64,000 nucleotides of DNA from Murimonas intestini. GTDB taxonomy: Bacteria; Bacillota; Clostridia; Lachnospirales; Lachnospiraceae. The notes below the pieces were generated by a model. That model did not search any database. It worked only from the letters and a program-made list of their open reading frames with translations, and was not told where the DNA came from. The stretch lies in NCBI RefSeq assembly GCF_024622195.1, contig NZ_JANKBI010000001.1, positions 744,001 through 808,000 on the forward strand. Reading direction: 5' to 3'. Numbering within the stretch: the stretch's first letter is position 1; the number at the start of each line of letters is the position of its first letter. This document shows positions 51,382-61,078 of this stretch, piece after piece. The position numbers and the translations under genes were made by a program.

Positions 51382-52833
51382 TTACTGCACTCCGGTCTCA
51401 TTAATGATTTTATTGCTGATCTCCTGCACCGTAGCTGACGGGGTGTAATCCTCGCTTCCAAACATCCACTGGTGCAGCTGCTGTACATTATTTGCCAGAT
51501 TATTTGGTACTACACAGTCATTTCTGGAAGGGATGGTCATTGGAGTCTGGTTAAACGGGAAACCTGTTGTATCCACAAAATTATAAGACGCCGCGTTTGT
51601 CGCAAGGCTGAGTATCTCTGTAGTGCTGAGGCTGGTTGCTACCTCAGGGAGCACATCGTCAATAATGCCGTTTAAAGTGAGAGGATCTGTATTCTTAACC
51701 TTCTCAATGATCTTGCTTAATACAAGCCTCTGACGTTCTGTCCTCTTAAAGTCGTCACCGCCGCCGTATCTGATCCTGCAGTATGCGAGCGCCTGGATAC
51801 CGTTTACGGTCTGAAGCCCTGACTGAGTCAGGTTCTCATAATCGACTCCTGTGACCTGCTTATTTTCCACTGAATAATCATTGATATAGACAACCTCATC
51901 ATCTGTGATATCCAGTTCAATGCCGCCCAGTCTGTCCACCACGGCAACTACCGCGTTAAAATTCACCGTCACAAAATCTTCAATATTCAGATCCAGGTTC
52001 TTATTCAGCATATTCCTGGAACGTTCCGGACCGCCAAAGTAATAACACTCCGTCGCCTTCCTGTACTCTCCGTTCGTATTGTCCAGATAAGTATCCCTGT
52101 AGACTGAGACCAGCTTCACATCTTTTGTCTTGTTATTGATACTGGCTATCATGATCGTGTCACTGTGGGCATCCGTTGTCAGATTGCCGTCCCTGGAGTC
52201 CACGCCATACAAGACTATATTTGTATACTGCTTCATAAGGTCTGCTTCCGAGGTTGGGATATTTTCATTTAGAACGACATCTCCAACATTTTCATGCCTC
52301 AGCTTTGTAAATTTAGAGAATACAAATAATCCTACTGCCAGTACAAGAAGAGCCAGGATCTCCACTGCGAACATGACACGCTTCTTCCCTTTTTTCCTGG
52401 GTGGCTGCTGCACGGGCGGTCTGCCTGCCGGCGGCCTGTATCCTCCTGCGGGCCTTGCCGGACCTCTCCCCGGTTCCTGTGGCCTCCTGGCGCCTCTTGG
52501 CGCTCCCTGTCCGTATGGCTGTCCATAAGGACCCTGGTTATATCCCGGGCGCCCGTTTCTGGGCGGCGGCCCTCCTGCTCCCGGACCATATCCCGGCTGT
52601 CTGGCCCCTCCCTGTGGCGGCCTTCCCTGGCCTGCCGGTCCCTGGCCGTAGCCCTGCCTTGGTCCTGGTCCCTGCGTATGTCTCTGGTTCATGTTTGGGA
52701 CATTTGGCCCCTGGCTCCTGGCTCCGCCCTCAGGGCGCTGCCCTGACCGTCGGTTCCCCTGCGCCGCCGGCCTTGAATCAGCTCTGGTATTGTTCTGACT
52801 ATTGCTGCCATTACCATTTTTTCTTTCAGTCAT
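51382..52833 (-). CDS. LytR-CpsA-Psr (LCP) family glycopolymer ligase
   Basis: 483 residues. Residues 1-150 are a disordered cytoplasmic tail rich in Gly, Pro, Gln and Arg (GYGPGAGGPPPRNGRPGYN, then RPPVQQPPRKKGKK), then one membrane helix (about 153-172). The LCP domain follows (about 205-410): NIVLYGVDSRDG, TDAHSDTIMIASINNK, SVYRDTYL with the catalytic Arg, FDDFKRTERQRLVL and the second Arg box. It transfers polymers from the lipid carrier to peptidoglycan. The locus should therefore build a wall-attached polymer. Confidence 0.93.
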   Translation of the reverse strand: MTERKNGNGSNSQNNTRADSRPAAQGNRRSGQRPEGGARSQGPNVPNMNQRHTQGPGPRQGYGQGPAGQGRPPQGGARQPGYGPGAGGPPPRNGRPGYNQGPYGQPYGQGAPRGARRPQEPGRGPARPAGGYRPPAGRPPVQQPPRKKGKKRVMFAVEILALLVLAVGLFVFSKFTKLRHENVGDVVLNENIPTSEADLMKQYTNIVLYGVDSRDGNLTTDAHSDTIMIASINNKTKDVKLVSVYRDTYLDNTNGEYRKATECYYFGGPERSRNMLNKNLDLNIEDFVTVNFNAVVAVVDRLGGIELDITDDEVVYINDYSVENKQVTGVDYENLTQSGLQTVNGIQALAYCRIRYGGGDDFKRTERQRLVLSKIIEKVKNTDPLTLNGIIDDVLPEVATSLSTTEILSLATNAASYNFVDTTGFPFNQTPMTIPSRNDCVVPNNLANNVQQLHQWMFGSEDYTPSATVQEISNKIINETGVQ

Positions 52834-52847
52834 TATATTCCCCTTTT

Positions 52848-54248
52848 CTAATATGCATTCTTGTTTACAAATCCTTTAAATACAGTGAGCAAAAGAATCT
52901 TGAAATCGAGTCCCACTGTCCAGTTTTCAATATAGTACAGATCGTACTCGATCCGGCGCCTGATAGATGTATCCCCTCTGTAGCCATTTACCTGCGCCCA
53001 GCCAGTCATCCCCGGCCTCACCTGGTGCTTAACCATATATCTTGGAATCTCTTCCCTGAATTTTTCCACAAACTGCGGCCTCTCCGGCCTGGGCCCCACA
53101 AGGCTCATGTCCCCCTTCAGGACATTGAACAGCTGAGGCAGTTCATCAATACTTGTCCTCCGCATGAATTTCCCTATACCTGTCACCCGGGGATCATTCT
53201 TTACTGTCCATCCCGCCTTCTCCTCCTGTTCCCTCTGTATCTCCATGGAACGGAACTTATACATCATAAAAGGCCTGTTGTGGAGTCCCACTCTCTCCTG
53301 CTTAAAGATCAGCGGTCCGGGCGATGTCAGCTTCACAAGCGCCGCAGCGGCCAGCATTACCGGTGAAAACAGCACGATCGCACATATTGATCCCACGATA
53401 TCTACAGTCCTCTTAACCAGCATGTTAAAAGTGTTTGTCAGCGGCACGTGGCGGATATTTATCACAGGAAGCCCCAGCAGGTCTTCTGTGTAAGGTTTTG
53501 TCGGAATAATGTTATTATAATCCGGAATAAATTTTGTATGCACACCTGACTTTTCACACAGGGAAACAATATGTTCCAGCTTATAATACTCATTCAGCCC
53601 AAGAGTGATGGCTATTTCATCCAGCCTGTTCTCAGGCAGGATCACCATCAGATTGTCTATCCGTCCGATCACCTTTACACCCTTGTAAGTTGTCCCGCGC
53701 TCCACATTATCGTCAAGGATCCCCCGTATGAGATAGCCCCACTGGGGATTCGCTTTTATGCGGTCTATATACTCCTCCGCTCCCCTGCTGTAGCCAACCA
53801 GCAGGATATGCTTCAGATTCATGCCCTTCTTCCTCATATTCATGAGTACCATGCGGATCAGGATGCGCACCAGCACCTCCAGGCACATGTTCAGTCCGAA
53901 GAACATAAAAACCATCTTTCGTGAAAAGTCATCAAGATGAGTCAAAAACAGCACAAAAAAGAAGCATAGCAGGGCGATAACATTTGCCTTAAAAATATTG
54001 CTGATTTCCAGGCGTCTTCCCTGTACCCTCTTAGGCGTATAGAGATTAAAGGCATAATACAGGAGCAGAAGCCCCGGCACCACAAAAATAAGAGCCGACA
54101 TGTAAGTCCCCACGGGAAGCTTGCCAGTCGTCTCATCTACTATAAATTCGAACTGAATAAACCATGCTAAAAGATAGGAAGCTGCAATGACAAAGGCATC
54201 AATCACGACATGCAGCCTGTTAAAATACTTCTGATTGTCTTTTATCAC
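52848..54248 (-). CDS. Polyprenyl-phosphate sugar-1-phosphate transferase (WbaP-type initiating enzyme)
   Basis: 466 residues from a GTG start with AAGGAG upstream. Five N-terminal helices, a CoA-binding-like Rossmann domain (HILLVGYSRGAEEYID, VKVIGRIDNLMVIL), one more helix, then the catalytic domain: VKRTVDIVGSICAIVLFSPVM, GPLIFKQERVG, MYKFRSM, RRTSIDELPQLFNVLKGDMSLVGPRP and RPGMTGWAQVNGYRG. It starts polymer synthesis by loading a sugar phosphate on undecaprenyl phosphate. The strong promoter just upstream makes it the first gene of a transcript ending at glmS. Confidence 0.94.
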   Translation of the reverse strand: MIKDNQKYFNRLHVVIDAFVIAASYLLAWFIQFEFIVDETTGKLPVGTYMSALIFVVPGLLLLYYAFNLYTPKRVQGRRLEISNIFKANVIALLCFFFVLFLTHLDDFSRKMVFMFFGLNMCLEVLVRILIRMVLMNMRKKGMNLKHILLVGYSRGAEEYIDRIKANPQWGYLIRGILDDNVERGTTYKGVKVIGRIDNLMVILPENRLDEIAITLGLNEYYKLEHIVSLCEKSGVHTKFIPDYNNIIPTKPYTEDLLGLPVINIRHVPLTNTFNMLVKRTVDIVGSICAIVLFSPVMLAAAALVKLTSPGPLIFKQERVGLHNRPFMMYKFRSMEIQREQEEKAGWTVKNDPRVTGIGKFMRRTSIDELPQLFNVLKGDMSLVGPRPERPQFVEKFREEIPRYMVKHQVRPGMTGWAQVNGYRGDTSIRRRIEYDLYYIENWTVGLDFKILLLTVFKGFVNKNAY

Positions 54249-54320
54249 CGTTTATCACTCCTTGCTTTATCTATCGTAATCCTCCGCACATATCTTCAGA
54301 GGCAGATCTCTTATTGGAAT

Positions 54321-54349
54321 ATAATACAATACATCCCCCAAAAGGGCAA
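54321..54349 (-). promoter_or_regulatory. Promoter of the sugar transferase-LCP-GT-glmS transcript
   Basis: On the minus strand TTGCCC (54344-54349), 17-base spacer, TATTAT (54321-54326). A 65-base leader precedes the GTG start. No terminator is obvious between it and the preceding GT gene, so read-through is possible. Confidence 0.72.
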
Positions 54350-54371
54350 CTGTTTTTAAATAAAGTTTTCC

Positions 54372-55328
54372 TTAAAAGCCCAGCTTTCTGACTATATTCC
54401 TCCATAATTCCAACTGTATTATAAGATAATTTCTAATATTTTTCGTTTTAAATCTGACTTTGCTGCATTTATTCGCTGTCCTGAGACCATAAAAAACACC
54501 TTTGACGTACTCTCCCCCATAACCTTTCACAGAAAAAAACACGCCTTTAATAACAAATCCCAAAGCAAGCAGGGGAAGGTTCAGCACTATCTGGAGAATC
54601 GGCATGTTTTTATAGATCACATACACATTATTTCTGGATGAATAGCGGATCTTAAATTCATTGTAAACAGACCCGGTCGTACCGCTGCCATGGTGGTAAA
54701 CCACTGCATCAGCGGCAAAACGGTTCTCATACCCGGATATCCTGGCCCTGTATCCCATATCCACATCCTCCAGGTATGCAAAATGCCTCTCATCAAAAAG
54801 GCCGATCTCTTTAAAAACTGATTTCCTGTATATTGCGGCTGCAGCACAGCTGGCAAATATCCTGCGGGATTTCTGATAATCTGTCTCCGGCTTCCCTTTG
54901 CCCTCTGCAAAGGCCCACCCAAGTGCACAGTAGAAATCTCCCGCATCGTCCATCTTATCAGGCGATGACATCATCACTACCTTCGCCTGGACTGAAAAAC
55001 AGCCGGGATATTTCTTTATCTCAGCCAGCAGCTTTTGGACAAGCTGGATATCCGCCCTTGTATCGTTGTTCAGCAGGATCACGTAAGGGCTTGTGCTCAT
55101 CCTGATTCCTTCATTTACAGCTCTGCAGAAGCCATAATTCTTCTCCAGCCTCTTAATTCTGACCTTGGGATATCTCTCCCGGACAAAGGAGACGCTATCA
55201 TCCTCTGAACCATTGTCCACAAGGATAGTCTCAAAATCTCTCATGCTCTGTACTTCCAGGGAATCAAGACAGTCCTTCAGATATCCCATTCCATTGTAAT
55301 TCGGTATCACGATGGATACTTCGCTCAT
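54372..55328 (-). CDS. Family 2 glycosyltransferase
   Basis: 318 residues. VSIVIPNYNGMGYLKDCLDSLE, ILVDNGSEDDS, PYVILLNNDTRADI, KSVFKEIGLFDERHFAYLEDVDMGYRARISGY, VYHHGSGTTG. This is the rhamnosyltransferase-like GT2 group common in O-antigen and capsule loci. Two hydrophobic stretches near residues 245-275 might dip into the membrane. GAGGAA precedes the ATG. Fifteen bases after the larger GT gene. Confidence 0.88.
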   Translation of the reverse strand: MSEVSIVIPNYNGMGYLKDCLDSLEVQSMRDFETILVDNGSEDDSVSFVRERYPKVRIKRLEKNYGFCRAVNEGIRMSTSPYVILLNNDTRADIQLVQKLLAEIKKYPGCFSVQAKVVMMSSPDKMDDAGDFYCALGWAFAEGKGKPETDYQKSRRIFASCAAAAIYRKSVFKEIGLFDERHFAYLEDVDMGYRARISGYENRFAADAVVYHHGSGTTGSVYNEFKIRYSSRNNVYVIYKNMPILQIVLNLPLLALGFVIKGVFFSVKGYGGEYVKGVFYGLRTANKCSKVRFKTKNIRNYLIIQLELWRNIVRKLGF

Positions 55329-55342
55329 ATTCCATTCCTCTT

Positions 55343-57175
55343 TTATTCCAGATTTCTAAGCTCATAATTCCATGAGGTCAGGGAAAGGTTCGGATTATAA
55401 TAAGGGTCCCCATTTTTCAGTATATTTATCCAATGTCCCCTCATATACTCAATCTCGCTCTGAAATCTCCGCACCTTCTCTTTTGTATCTTCCACTCCTC
55501 TTGTCTTTGACTCATCATGATACATCTCAACATACGGGTCGTATACCACAAGATAACCGGCCTTCCTCACCCTCAGGCAGAAATCCACATCGTTAAATGC
55601 CACAGCCAGTTTCTCTTCAAAGCCTCCGGCCTCTTCCCACACGCTCCGTTTCACCATCATACAGGCTGCCGTCACAGCGCTCAGATCCTGCTGGAGTCTG
55701 GCTTTATGCAGATAGCCCGAGCGGCTCCTGGGCATGTTCACAAAAAGACTGCCTGCTATGCCGCCGATGCCGATAACGATTCCCGCATGCTGTATGGTAT
55801 CATCGGGATAGTACAGTCTTGCTCCCACAATTCCCGTATCAGGCCTCTGGCAGTGTCCCAGCAGTTCCTCCATCCAGTCCGGTGTGATGACAGTGATGTC
55901 ATTATTCAGGCAGATAATATACTCGCCCTTTGCTTCAGAAAAACCGTAATTGTTGATTGCCGAATAATTAAATCCGCTCTCCCAGCGCACGACCTTTATA
56001 TTCTCCTGGGCTTCCAGGGATCTGTAGAGTTCAAATGTCTCATCCTCCACACTGTTATTTTCAACAATGATAATTTCATACCTGGGGTATGTGGTCTTCT
56101 CCCTGACCGACCTGAGACACTGCCGGAGCGTATCTGCATGGTCTTTATTCGGTATCACCACTGACACAAGAGGGGTATCTTTTACCTTGTATTTCACTCT
56201 GTAAAAACCGTAATCAGGCGTATGGCTGACCTCTCCCTGTAGCCCGCACCTGTCAAGATGGGACTCTATAGCTCTTTTTCCCGCCTCAAAGGCATACATT
56301 TTGCTGGCGGGATTATCTGCTGTGGATGCTTTATGCACCCTCCAGTGATAAAGTATCTTCGGCACATGGACGACTTCCCCTGCCTTTTCCGTACATCGGA
56401 ATATAAAATCATAGTCCTGGGCGCCGTCGAACTCACTCCTGAGTCCGCCCACTTCCTCCAGAAGAGTCTTCCTTACAACAAACCAGTGACAGATATAATT
56501 ATTTGCCCGAAGCAGGTCCGGGCTGAAGTCAGGCTTAAAATGAGGCTGAAAATGCTCAGTCAGTTCTGTATCCACCTTGTCCTCATCTGTATAGACCGCA
56601 TCCGCCCCGGGGTGTTCCTGCAAAGCCTTCAACACCTCATAGACCGCAGAGGGGGCAAGCAGATCATCGTGGTCCAAAAGAGCCACAAAATCACCATCCG
56701 CCATCTCAAAAGCCGCGTTTGTATTGCCCGCGATCCCCAGATTTTTTTCCAGCCTCCTGTATTTGATCCTGCCGTCCCTGCCTGAATATTCAAGGACAAT
56801 CTCCCTGACTCTGGCTCCCTGCTCAGTATCAGGGCTGCCGTCCGCCAGGCAGAGCTCCCAATTTGTATATGTCTGCAGCTGTACACACTCAATCAGCTGG
56901 CGCAGAAATTTTTCCGGAGTATTATAAAGCGGTACTGCCAGGCTGATTTTTAAACTGAATTCCAGGCTGTGCTTTCTCTGCCTCTCCAGTTCATTTTCAT
57001 CAGGAACCTGGCTCATATACCATTCATTATAGTCGATATCTGTATTTTCAAAACGTTCCCCCAGCCTTGAAGCAAATTCTTTTGGACCGTAATGCTTCAG
57101 GTAAAGGATCCCCTTTTTTATGTTATAAGGAGAAAGTCTTTTAATAAGCTTTCCCCATGAAATTTTCCGAGCCAT
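55343..57175 (-). CDS. Two-domain family 2 glycosyltransferase
   Basis: 610 residues. First GT2-like domain at about 75-280 (KISLAVPLYNTPEKFLRQLI, ELCLADGSPD, ALLDHDDLLAPSAVYEV) and second at about 335-570 (PLVSVVIPNKDHADTLRQCL, YEIIIVENNSVEDETFELY, CLNNDITVITPDWMEEL, AVAFNDVDFCLRVRKAGY). Double GT2 proteins like this often add two different sugars of a repeat unit. Its second half resembles the partial gene at 63272-64000. The ATG has GAGG upstream. Confidence 0.88.
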   Translation of the reverse strand: MARKISWGKLIKRLSPYNIKKGILYLKHYGPKEFASRLGERFENTDIDYNEWYMSQVPDENELERQRKHSLEFSLKISLAVPLYNTPEKFLRQLIECVQLQTYTNWELCLADGSPDTEQGARVREIVLEYSGRDGRIKYRRLEKNLGIAGNTNAAFEMADGDFVALLDHDDLLAPSAVYEVLKALQEHPGADAVYTDEDKVDTELTEHFQPHFKPDFSPDLLRANNYICHWFVVRKTLLEEVGGLRSEFDGAQDYDFIFRCTEKAGEVVHVPKILYHWRVHKASTADNPASKMYAFEAGKRAIESHLDRCGLQGEVSHTPDYGFYRVKYKVKDTPLVSVVIPNKDHADTLRQCLRSVREKTTYPRYEIIIVENNSVEDETFELYRSLEAQENIKVVRWESGFNYSAINNYGFSEAKGEYIICLNNDITVITPDWMEELLGHCQRPDTGIVGARLYYPDDTIQHAGIVIGIGGIAGSLFVNMPRSRSGYLHKARLQQDLSAVTAACMMVKRSVWEEAGGFEEKLAVAFNDVDFCLRVRKAGYLVVYDPYVEMYHDESKTRGVEDTKEKVRRFQSEIEYMRGHWINILKNGDPYYNPNLSLTSWNYELRNLE

Positions 57176-57188
57176 ATTGACCTCACAT

Positions 57189-58322
57189 TTATTTCCTTAT
57201 AAAGAACTGTGTGACAGCCTCTGCCACTTTTTCTCTGTCATCCTGCCCCAGATTATAATAAAGGGGAAGCCTGAGCAGACGTTCGCTCTCCTTTGTTGTA
57301 TAACGGTCCTCTCCGTAAAAGCGGCCGAATTTCATCCCTGCAGGTGCAGTGTGCAGCGGCACATAGTGGAATACGCTCTGTATCCCTCTGTCCCTCAGCC
57401 ATCCGATCAGCTTCTGCCTTGTATCCAGGTCCTTCACTTTAATATAGTACATATGAGCATTATGTTCTGCATATTCAGGTATATACGGCTGCTCTATATA
57501 TCCGGCTCCCGCCAGCGGACGCAGAGCTTCATCATAAAACTCCCAGGTCCTCATGCGGTCCGCCTTGATCTCATCTGCCATCTCCAGCTGCGCCCACAGG
57601 TATGCTGCGTTCATATCGCTTGGAAGATAAGAAGAACCGTAATCTACCCACGTATATTTGTCAAGCTGCCCTCTGAAGAATTTACTTCTGTTTGTACCTT
57701 TTTCCCTCAGTATCTCAGCCTTTTCTATATATTCTTCTTTGTCAAAAAGGATGGCGCCGCCCTCTCCCATAGAATAATTCTTTGTCTCATGGAAGCTGAA
57801 GCATCCAAAGTCGCCAATTGTTCCCAGGGCATGTCCCTTATAATAAGAATCAACACCCTGTGCCGCATCTTCCACCACTGCCAGACTGTGGTCTTCTGCT
57901 ATTTCCATCAGTTCATCCATTTCACAGCTTACGCCTGCATAATGGACCGGCACGATCGCCTTTGTCTTTTTTGTAACTGCTTCAGCCACCAGACGCTCAT
58001 CCATATTCATTGTTTCAGGATGTACATCCACAAACACAAGACTGGCTCCCCGCTGCACAAAGGCATCAGCAGTAGATACGAATGTATAAGAGGGAAGGAT
58101 GACTTCATCTCCCGGACAGATTCCTGCCAGCAGAGCAGCCATTTCAAGGGCATGGGTACATGATGTGGTCAGCAGTGCATGACTGATATGGTAGCGCTCT
58201 GTTATCCACGCTGAACATTTCTTCGTAAACTCTCCGTCACCGCTGATCTTCCCATTCTCCACAGCTTTTTTTATATATTCAAATTCTTTGCCCGTACAGG
58301 GCGGTACATTAAAATTTATCAT
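57189..58322 (-). CDS. rffA: dTDP-4-amino-4,6-dideoxygalactose transaminase (RffA/WecE type)
   Basis: 377 residues. DegT/DnrJ/EryC1 aminotransferase with the PLP lysine Lys181 in SFHETKNYSMGEGG. The recalled E. coli WecE sequence is closely similar along its whole length: INFNVPPCTGKEFEYI, LTTSCTHALEMAALL, LPSYTFVSTADAFV, VHYAGVSCEMD, EKGTNRSKFFRGQLDKYTW, HFYGEDRYTTKESERLLRLPLYYNL. It would convert dTDP-4-keto-6-deoxyglucose to dTDP-Fuc4N using glutamate. The remaining dTDP-sugar genes must lie outside. GAGGAG precedes the ATG. Confidence 0.92.
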   Translation of the reverse strand: MINFNVPPCTGKEFEYIKKAVENGKISGDGEFTKKCSAWITERYHISHALLTTSCTHALEMAALLAGICPGDEVILPSYTFVSTADAFVQRGASLVFVDVHPETMNMDERLVAEAVTKKTKAIVPVHYAGVSCEMDELMEIAEDHSLAVVEDAAQGVDSYYKGHALGTIGDFGCFSFHETKNYSMGEGGAILFDKEEYIEKAEILREKGTNRSKFFRGQLDKYTWVDYGSSYLPSDMNAAYLWAQLEMADEIKADRMRTWEFYDEALRPLAGAGYIEQPYIPEYAEHNAHMYYIKVKDLDTRQKLIGWLRDRGIQSVFHYVPLHTAPAGMKFGRFYGEDRYTTKESERLLRLPLYYNLGQDDREKVAEAVTQFFIRK

Positions 58323-58344
58323 TTTTCTCCTCTACTTCCCTCTC

Positions 58345-59721
58345 CTAGATATGATTCAAGCTGCCCCAATATGTAAGGATCAGGACTCCCAGGTAAGCAT
58401 ATATGGCTATGAACGCCATTATAACAGTGATGATGCGGATGACCGCCTCTGTCTTCTCCGGCTTTATAAAATGCTCCAGCACGATTCTTATGCCATGTGT
58501 CACAAAATACATCAGCGGGATCAGCATCGGCATCAGATAACGTCCCTGAGGCTGATAGTCACTGAAATATGAATAATACAATGCCAGCCCAAAAGGTATT
58601 ACCGCTGCCACGGCCATAGCTGCATGAAAAAGACGTGACTTTGCAGCCGCAGATTTTTCTCTGCAGACAGGCTTTACAATGCCTGCCTTCTTCTTCCAGG
58701 CTTTTAACAGCAGGCTTCCCGCTGATATCCAGAATATAAAAGCATAGAAAAAGTAATTCCAGTTCGGAAGATACACTGCCATATAGCCGAATACTCCCAC
58801 AAAGCTCCGCCATGACACTGCAAACCAGCCGCTCTTTCCCATGAACATTTCCACTATAGACTGACCAGAGCTGTACGGTGTCTGCCTCATAGACGGCTTC
58901 AGGCTGTCCACGGCAAATTTTTCCGCATACTCGGAGCCTATGTTCATTGCAAGGATATCTCCGTCATAAATAATATAATTTCTGATAAAATACCATCCTG
59001 TCAGCGCCAGAACAAGCACAGTGATGAGCGCCGCCCTTTTAGCGATCTCCTTAGGAGCAGTCTTCTGAATTGAAAGGCTGGCAAAGAAAAGGATAATGCT
59101 GCACAATATAAATCCATAGGAATTATAATATGTCAGGGTACAGATCACAATACCGGCTGCCAGGCCTATGCAATGCTTATACTTCCACCCTGACTCCATG
59201 CCGCAGATCCACATATAGACAATGATGGATGAACCGAACAGAGCCATGATATCATTATTCACGTAAGAAGCCAGGTATAAGAACTGAGGCAGAAGCCCGA
59301 TAAGTGAAACAAACAGCATCCTGTACTTTTTTTCAAAAAGCTTTTTAGACATCAGGATCGTCATCCAGACTGTCCCCGCGCCGCAGCAGACACTTACCAT
59401 GCGCGCAGCAAATATAAGCGCCCCGTCTCTTTTGGAGATAATGCTCATGACCTTCATAAACAACGCTTCTATAATATAGCTCAGCTGAGGACCAAACCCA
59501 TAAGAAAGCCCCCACTGGGCGCTTCTGATCAGCGGATCGCCCCCGTGGGGAAGCTTCCCATAATTGAAGATAAATGCCGGTATCTGATATCTCATAGCTT
59601 CATCGGGAGCTGAATCAAAGGGCTGGAAAAACGCCCACAGAGTCATCGCAAGGAATACAGCTCCTGTAAATATCAGCTCTTTTGACCATTTTTTCATCCA
59701 ATCAGCCTTTTTTGTTTTCAT
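58345..59721 (-). CDS. DUF2142-type multi-pass membrane protein
   Basis: 458 residues from the ATG at 59721 with AGGAG; a TTG six codons earlier is less likely. About eleven helices, with an extracytoplasmic loop after the first helix: FFQPFDSAPDEAMRYQIPAFIFN, whose Asp/Glu resemble the acidic catalytic site of GT-C enzymes. DUF2142 proteins are found in surface polysaccharide loci and are thought to be GT-C glycosyltransferases using lipid-linked donors. It overlaps the kinase-like gene by 20 bases. Confidence 0.83.
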   Translation of the reverse strand: MKTKKADWMKKWSKELIFTGAVFLAMTLWAFFQPFDSAPDEAMRYQIPAFIFNYGKLPHGGDPLIRSAQWGLSYGFGPQLSYIIEALFMKVMSIISKRDGALIFAARMVSVCCGAGTVWMTILMSKKLFEKKYRMLFVSLIGLLPQFLYLASYVNNDIMALFGSSIIVYMWICGMESGWKYKHCIGLAAGIVICTLTYYNSYGFILCSIILFFASLSIQKTAPKEIAKRAALITVLVLALTGWYFIRNYIIYDGDILAMNIGSEYAEKFAVDSLKPSMRQTPYSSGQSIVEMFMGKSGWFAVSWRSFVGVFGYMAVYLPNWNYFFYAFIFWISAGSLLLKAWKKKAGIVKPVCREKSAAAKSRLFHAAMAVAAVIPFGLALYYSYFSDYQPQGRYLMPMLIPLMYFVTHGIRIVLEHFIKPEKTEAVIRIITVIMAFIAIYAYLGVLILTYWGSLNHI

Positions 59722-61078
59722 TCTTTTTTTCTCCTGCAAATACTTTGAGCACCTTCTTTTTCAAAAACAGCTTGTATGCCCTTGTCCCCTGTATATAATT
59801 CAGGCGCTGCTCCCTGTCGCTCAGGCTGCTGCCAAGCTCTTCATTCTTTTTATTCAGATCTTCAATCACAGCCAGCAATTCATCTCTGTTCTGCTTTGCC
59901 AGCTTCAGGGCCGCTTTCACCCCGTCATTCTCACCCAGGTTTTTAGAGGTAATCTCATATGAGATCCATATCCTCTCGGGCTTCATCGTCTCAGGTATCT
60001 CCCATATCACCTGGGGATCCCCGTCTTCAAAAATGAATTCACGCTTCTTGAAGAAGACGGCATTATGGCGCATATCCTCCAGAAACACTTCCCTCTCCCT
60101 TTTATTCTCCAGGATCTGGAAACGCAGGTTCTTCACAGAGCAGGGCAGGTTCAGGGGATCCAGGCGGAGCACGCGCAGATCCTTATACGGCCTTAAGTCA
60201 ATTGATATATTTACTTTATTCTGGTCTTCTTCTATCTTGAACACCTGGCTCTTTTCCTCTGAGAAGGAACAGTCTGCTCCCATAAAAAGCTGGGCGAAGT
60301 AATTTACATCCGTGATCCAGCCGGACAGAGGCCGGCTCTTCTTCTCATATGCCTTGAGCGCATTCTCATATGAATCTTCCCCGCCCTGGACATACTGGTT
60401 AAAGGAATCATTCATCTGCCGGAATATCTCAGCATCCCCGGGCCTGATTCCAAACATCTGGTACAGGCTGTCCTGCTCTGCAACAGCATTGAGTTCCTTT
60501 CCGTGTTTGATATAGAGAGCCAGCACTGCCCTGTAATAGACAAAGTCCACCGGAACCGGAAAATCAAATATCCATTCATAATCAATGATCCTGCTGCTTC
60601 CATCAGCTGTCAGGATCAGATTGTCCAGCGTCAGGTCTATGTCCAGCTTTCTGCAGGCCTTTTTCCCTTCCAGCCACTCATGCTTTCCAAATACCTCTTC
60701 AAATTCAGGCGTGCTTTTGAACTCTTCTACAAGGCCGTCACAGGCAGATTCCACGATCTTTCTGTACTTTTCAAGAACTTTTGCCAGTTTCTCCACATTC
60801 CCGTTTTTGATCGCTTCTAAAAGCAAATTATAGTAAGTATCACCTTCCACAAACTCTAATATGACCCCGCCATCCGCTCTCTTACAAGGTGTAAACAGGT
60901 CGATCCCCTTTGCCGAGAAATAGACATAATTCTCAAACATGCGCTCCACATGTGCCACTGAGGCTTCGCCGAGGGGCTGCTTGGCGACTTTTTTCACGCC
61001 GTCCTCCAGGTATATGCCTGTCTCTATCTGAAATCTTTCATCCCGCTCTTTTGTGAATTTAGAAAATATTTTCTTCAA
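59702..61078 (-). CDS. Kinase-fold protein with C-terminal coiled coil (WbdD kinase-like)
   Basis: 458 residues from a TTG (61078) seven bases after AGGAG; a TTG nine codons upstream lacks a ribosome site. A kinase-like fold: Lys33 (VAKQPL), Glu45 helix, hinge ILEFVEG, catalytic Asp148 and Asn153 (DIDLTLDNLI) and Asp166 (IIDYEW, the DFG equivalent). A beta-rich domain follows (about 290-390), then a coiled coil (about 395-435; RDELLAVIEDLNKKNEELGSS-type) and a basic amphipathic end (YKLFLKKKVLKVF). With the methyltransferase just upstream this is the order seen in WbdD. Substrate presumably the growing sugar chain; inference. Confidence 0.75.
   Translation of the reverse strand: MKKIFSKFTKERDERFQIETGIYLEDGVKKVAKQPLGEASVAHVERMFENYVYFSAKGIDLFTPCKRADGGVILEFVEGDTYYNLLLEAIKNGNVEKLAKVLEKYRKIVESACDGLVEEFKSTPEFEEVFGKHEWLEGKKACRKLDIDLTLDNLILTADGSSRIIDYEWIFDFPVPVDFVYYRAVLALYIKHGKELNAVAEQDSLYQMFGIRPGDAEIFRQMNDSFNQYVQGGEDSYENALKAYEKKSRPLSGWITDVNYFAQLFMGADCSFSEEKSQVFKIEEDQNKVNISIDLRPYKDLRVLRLDPLNLPCSVKNLRFQILENKREREVFLEDMRHNAVFFKKREFIFEDGDPQVIWEIPETMKPERIWISYEITSKNLGENDGVKAALKLAKQNRDELLAVIEDLNKKNEELGSSLSDREQRLNYIQGTRAYKLFLKKKVLKVFAGEKKNENKKG

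Noticed and set aside
52401..53366. Plus-strand open frame of 321 codons
   Set aside because: Antisense to the LCP gene and the sugar transferase gene; the apparent Pro/Ala-rich protein is the reverse reading of the Gly/Pro-rich tail.
57177..58163. Plus-strand open frame of 328 codons
   Set aside because: Antisense to the RffA-type aminotransferase gene, rich in Cys, His and Phe in a way typical of a shadow frame.
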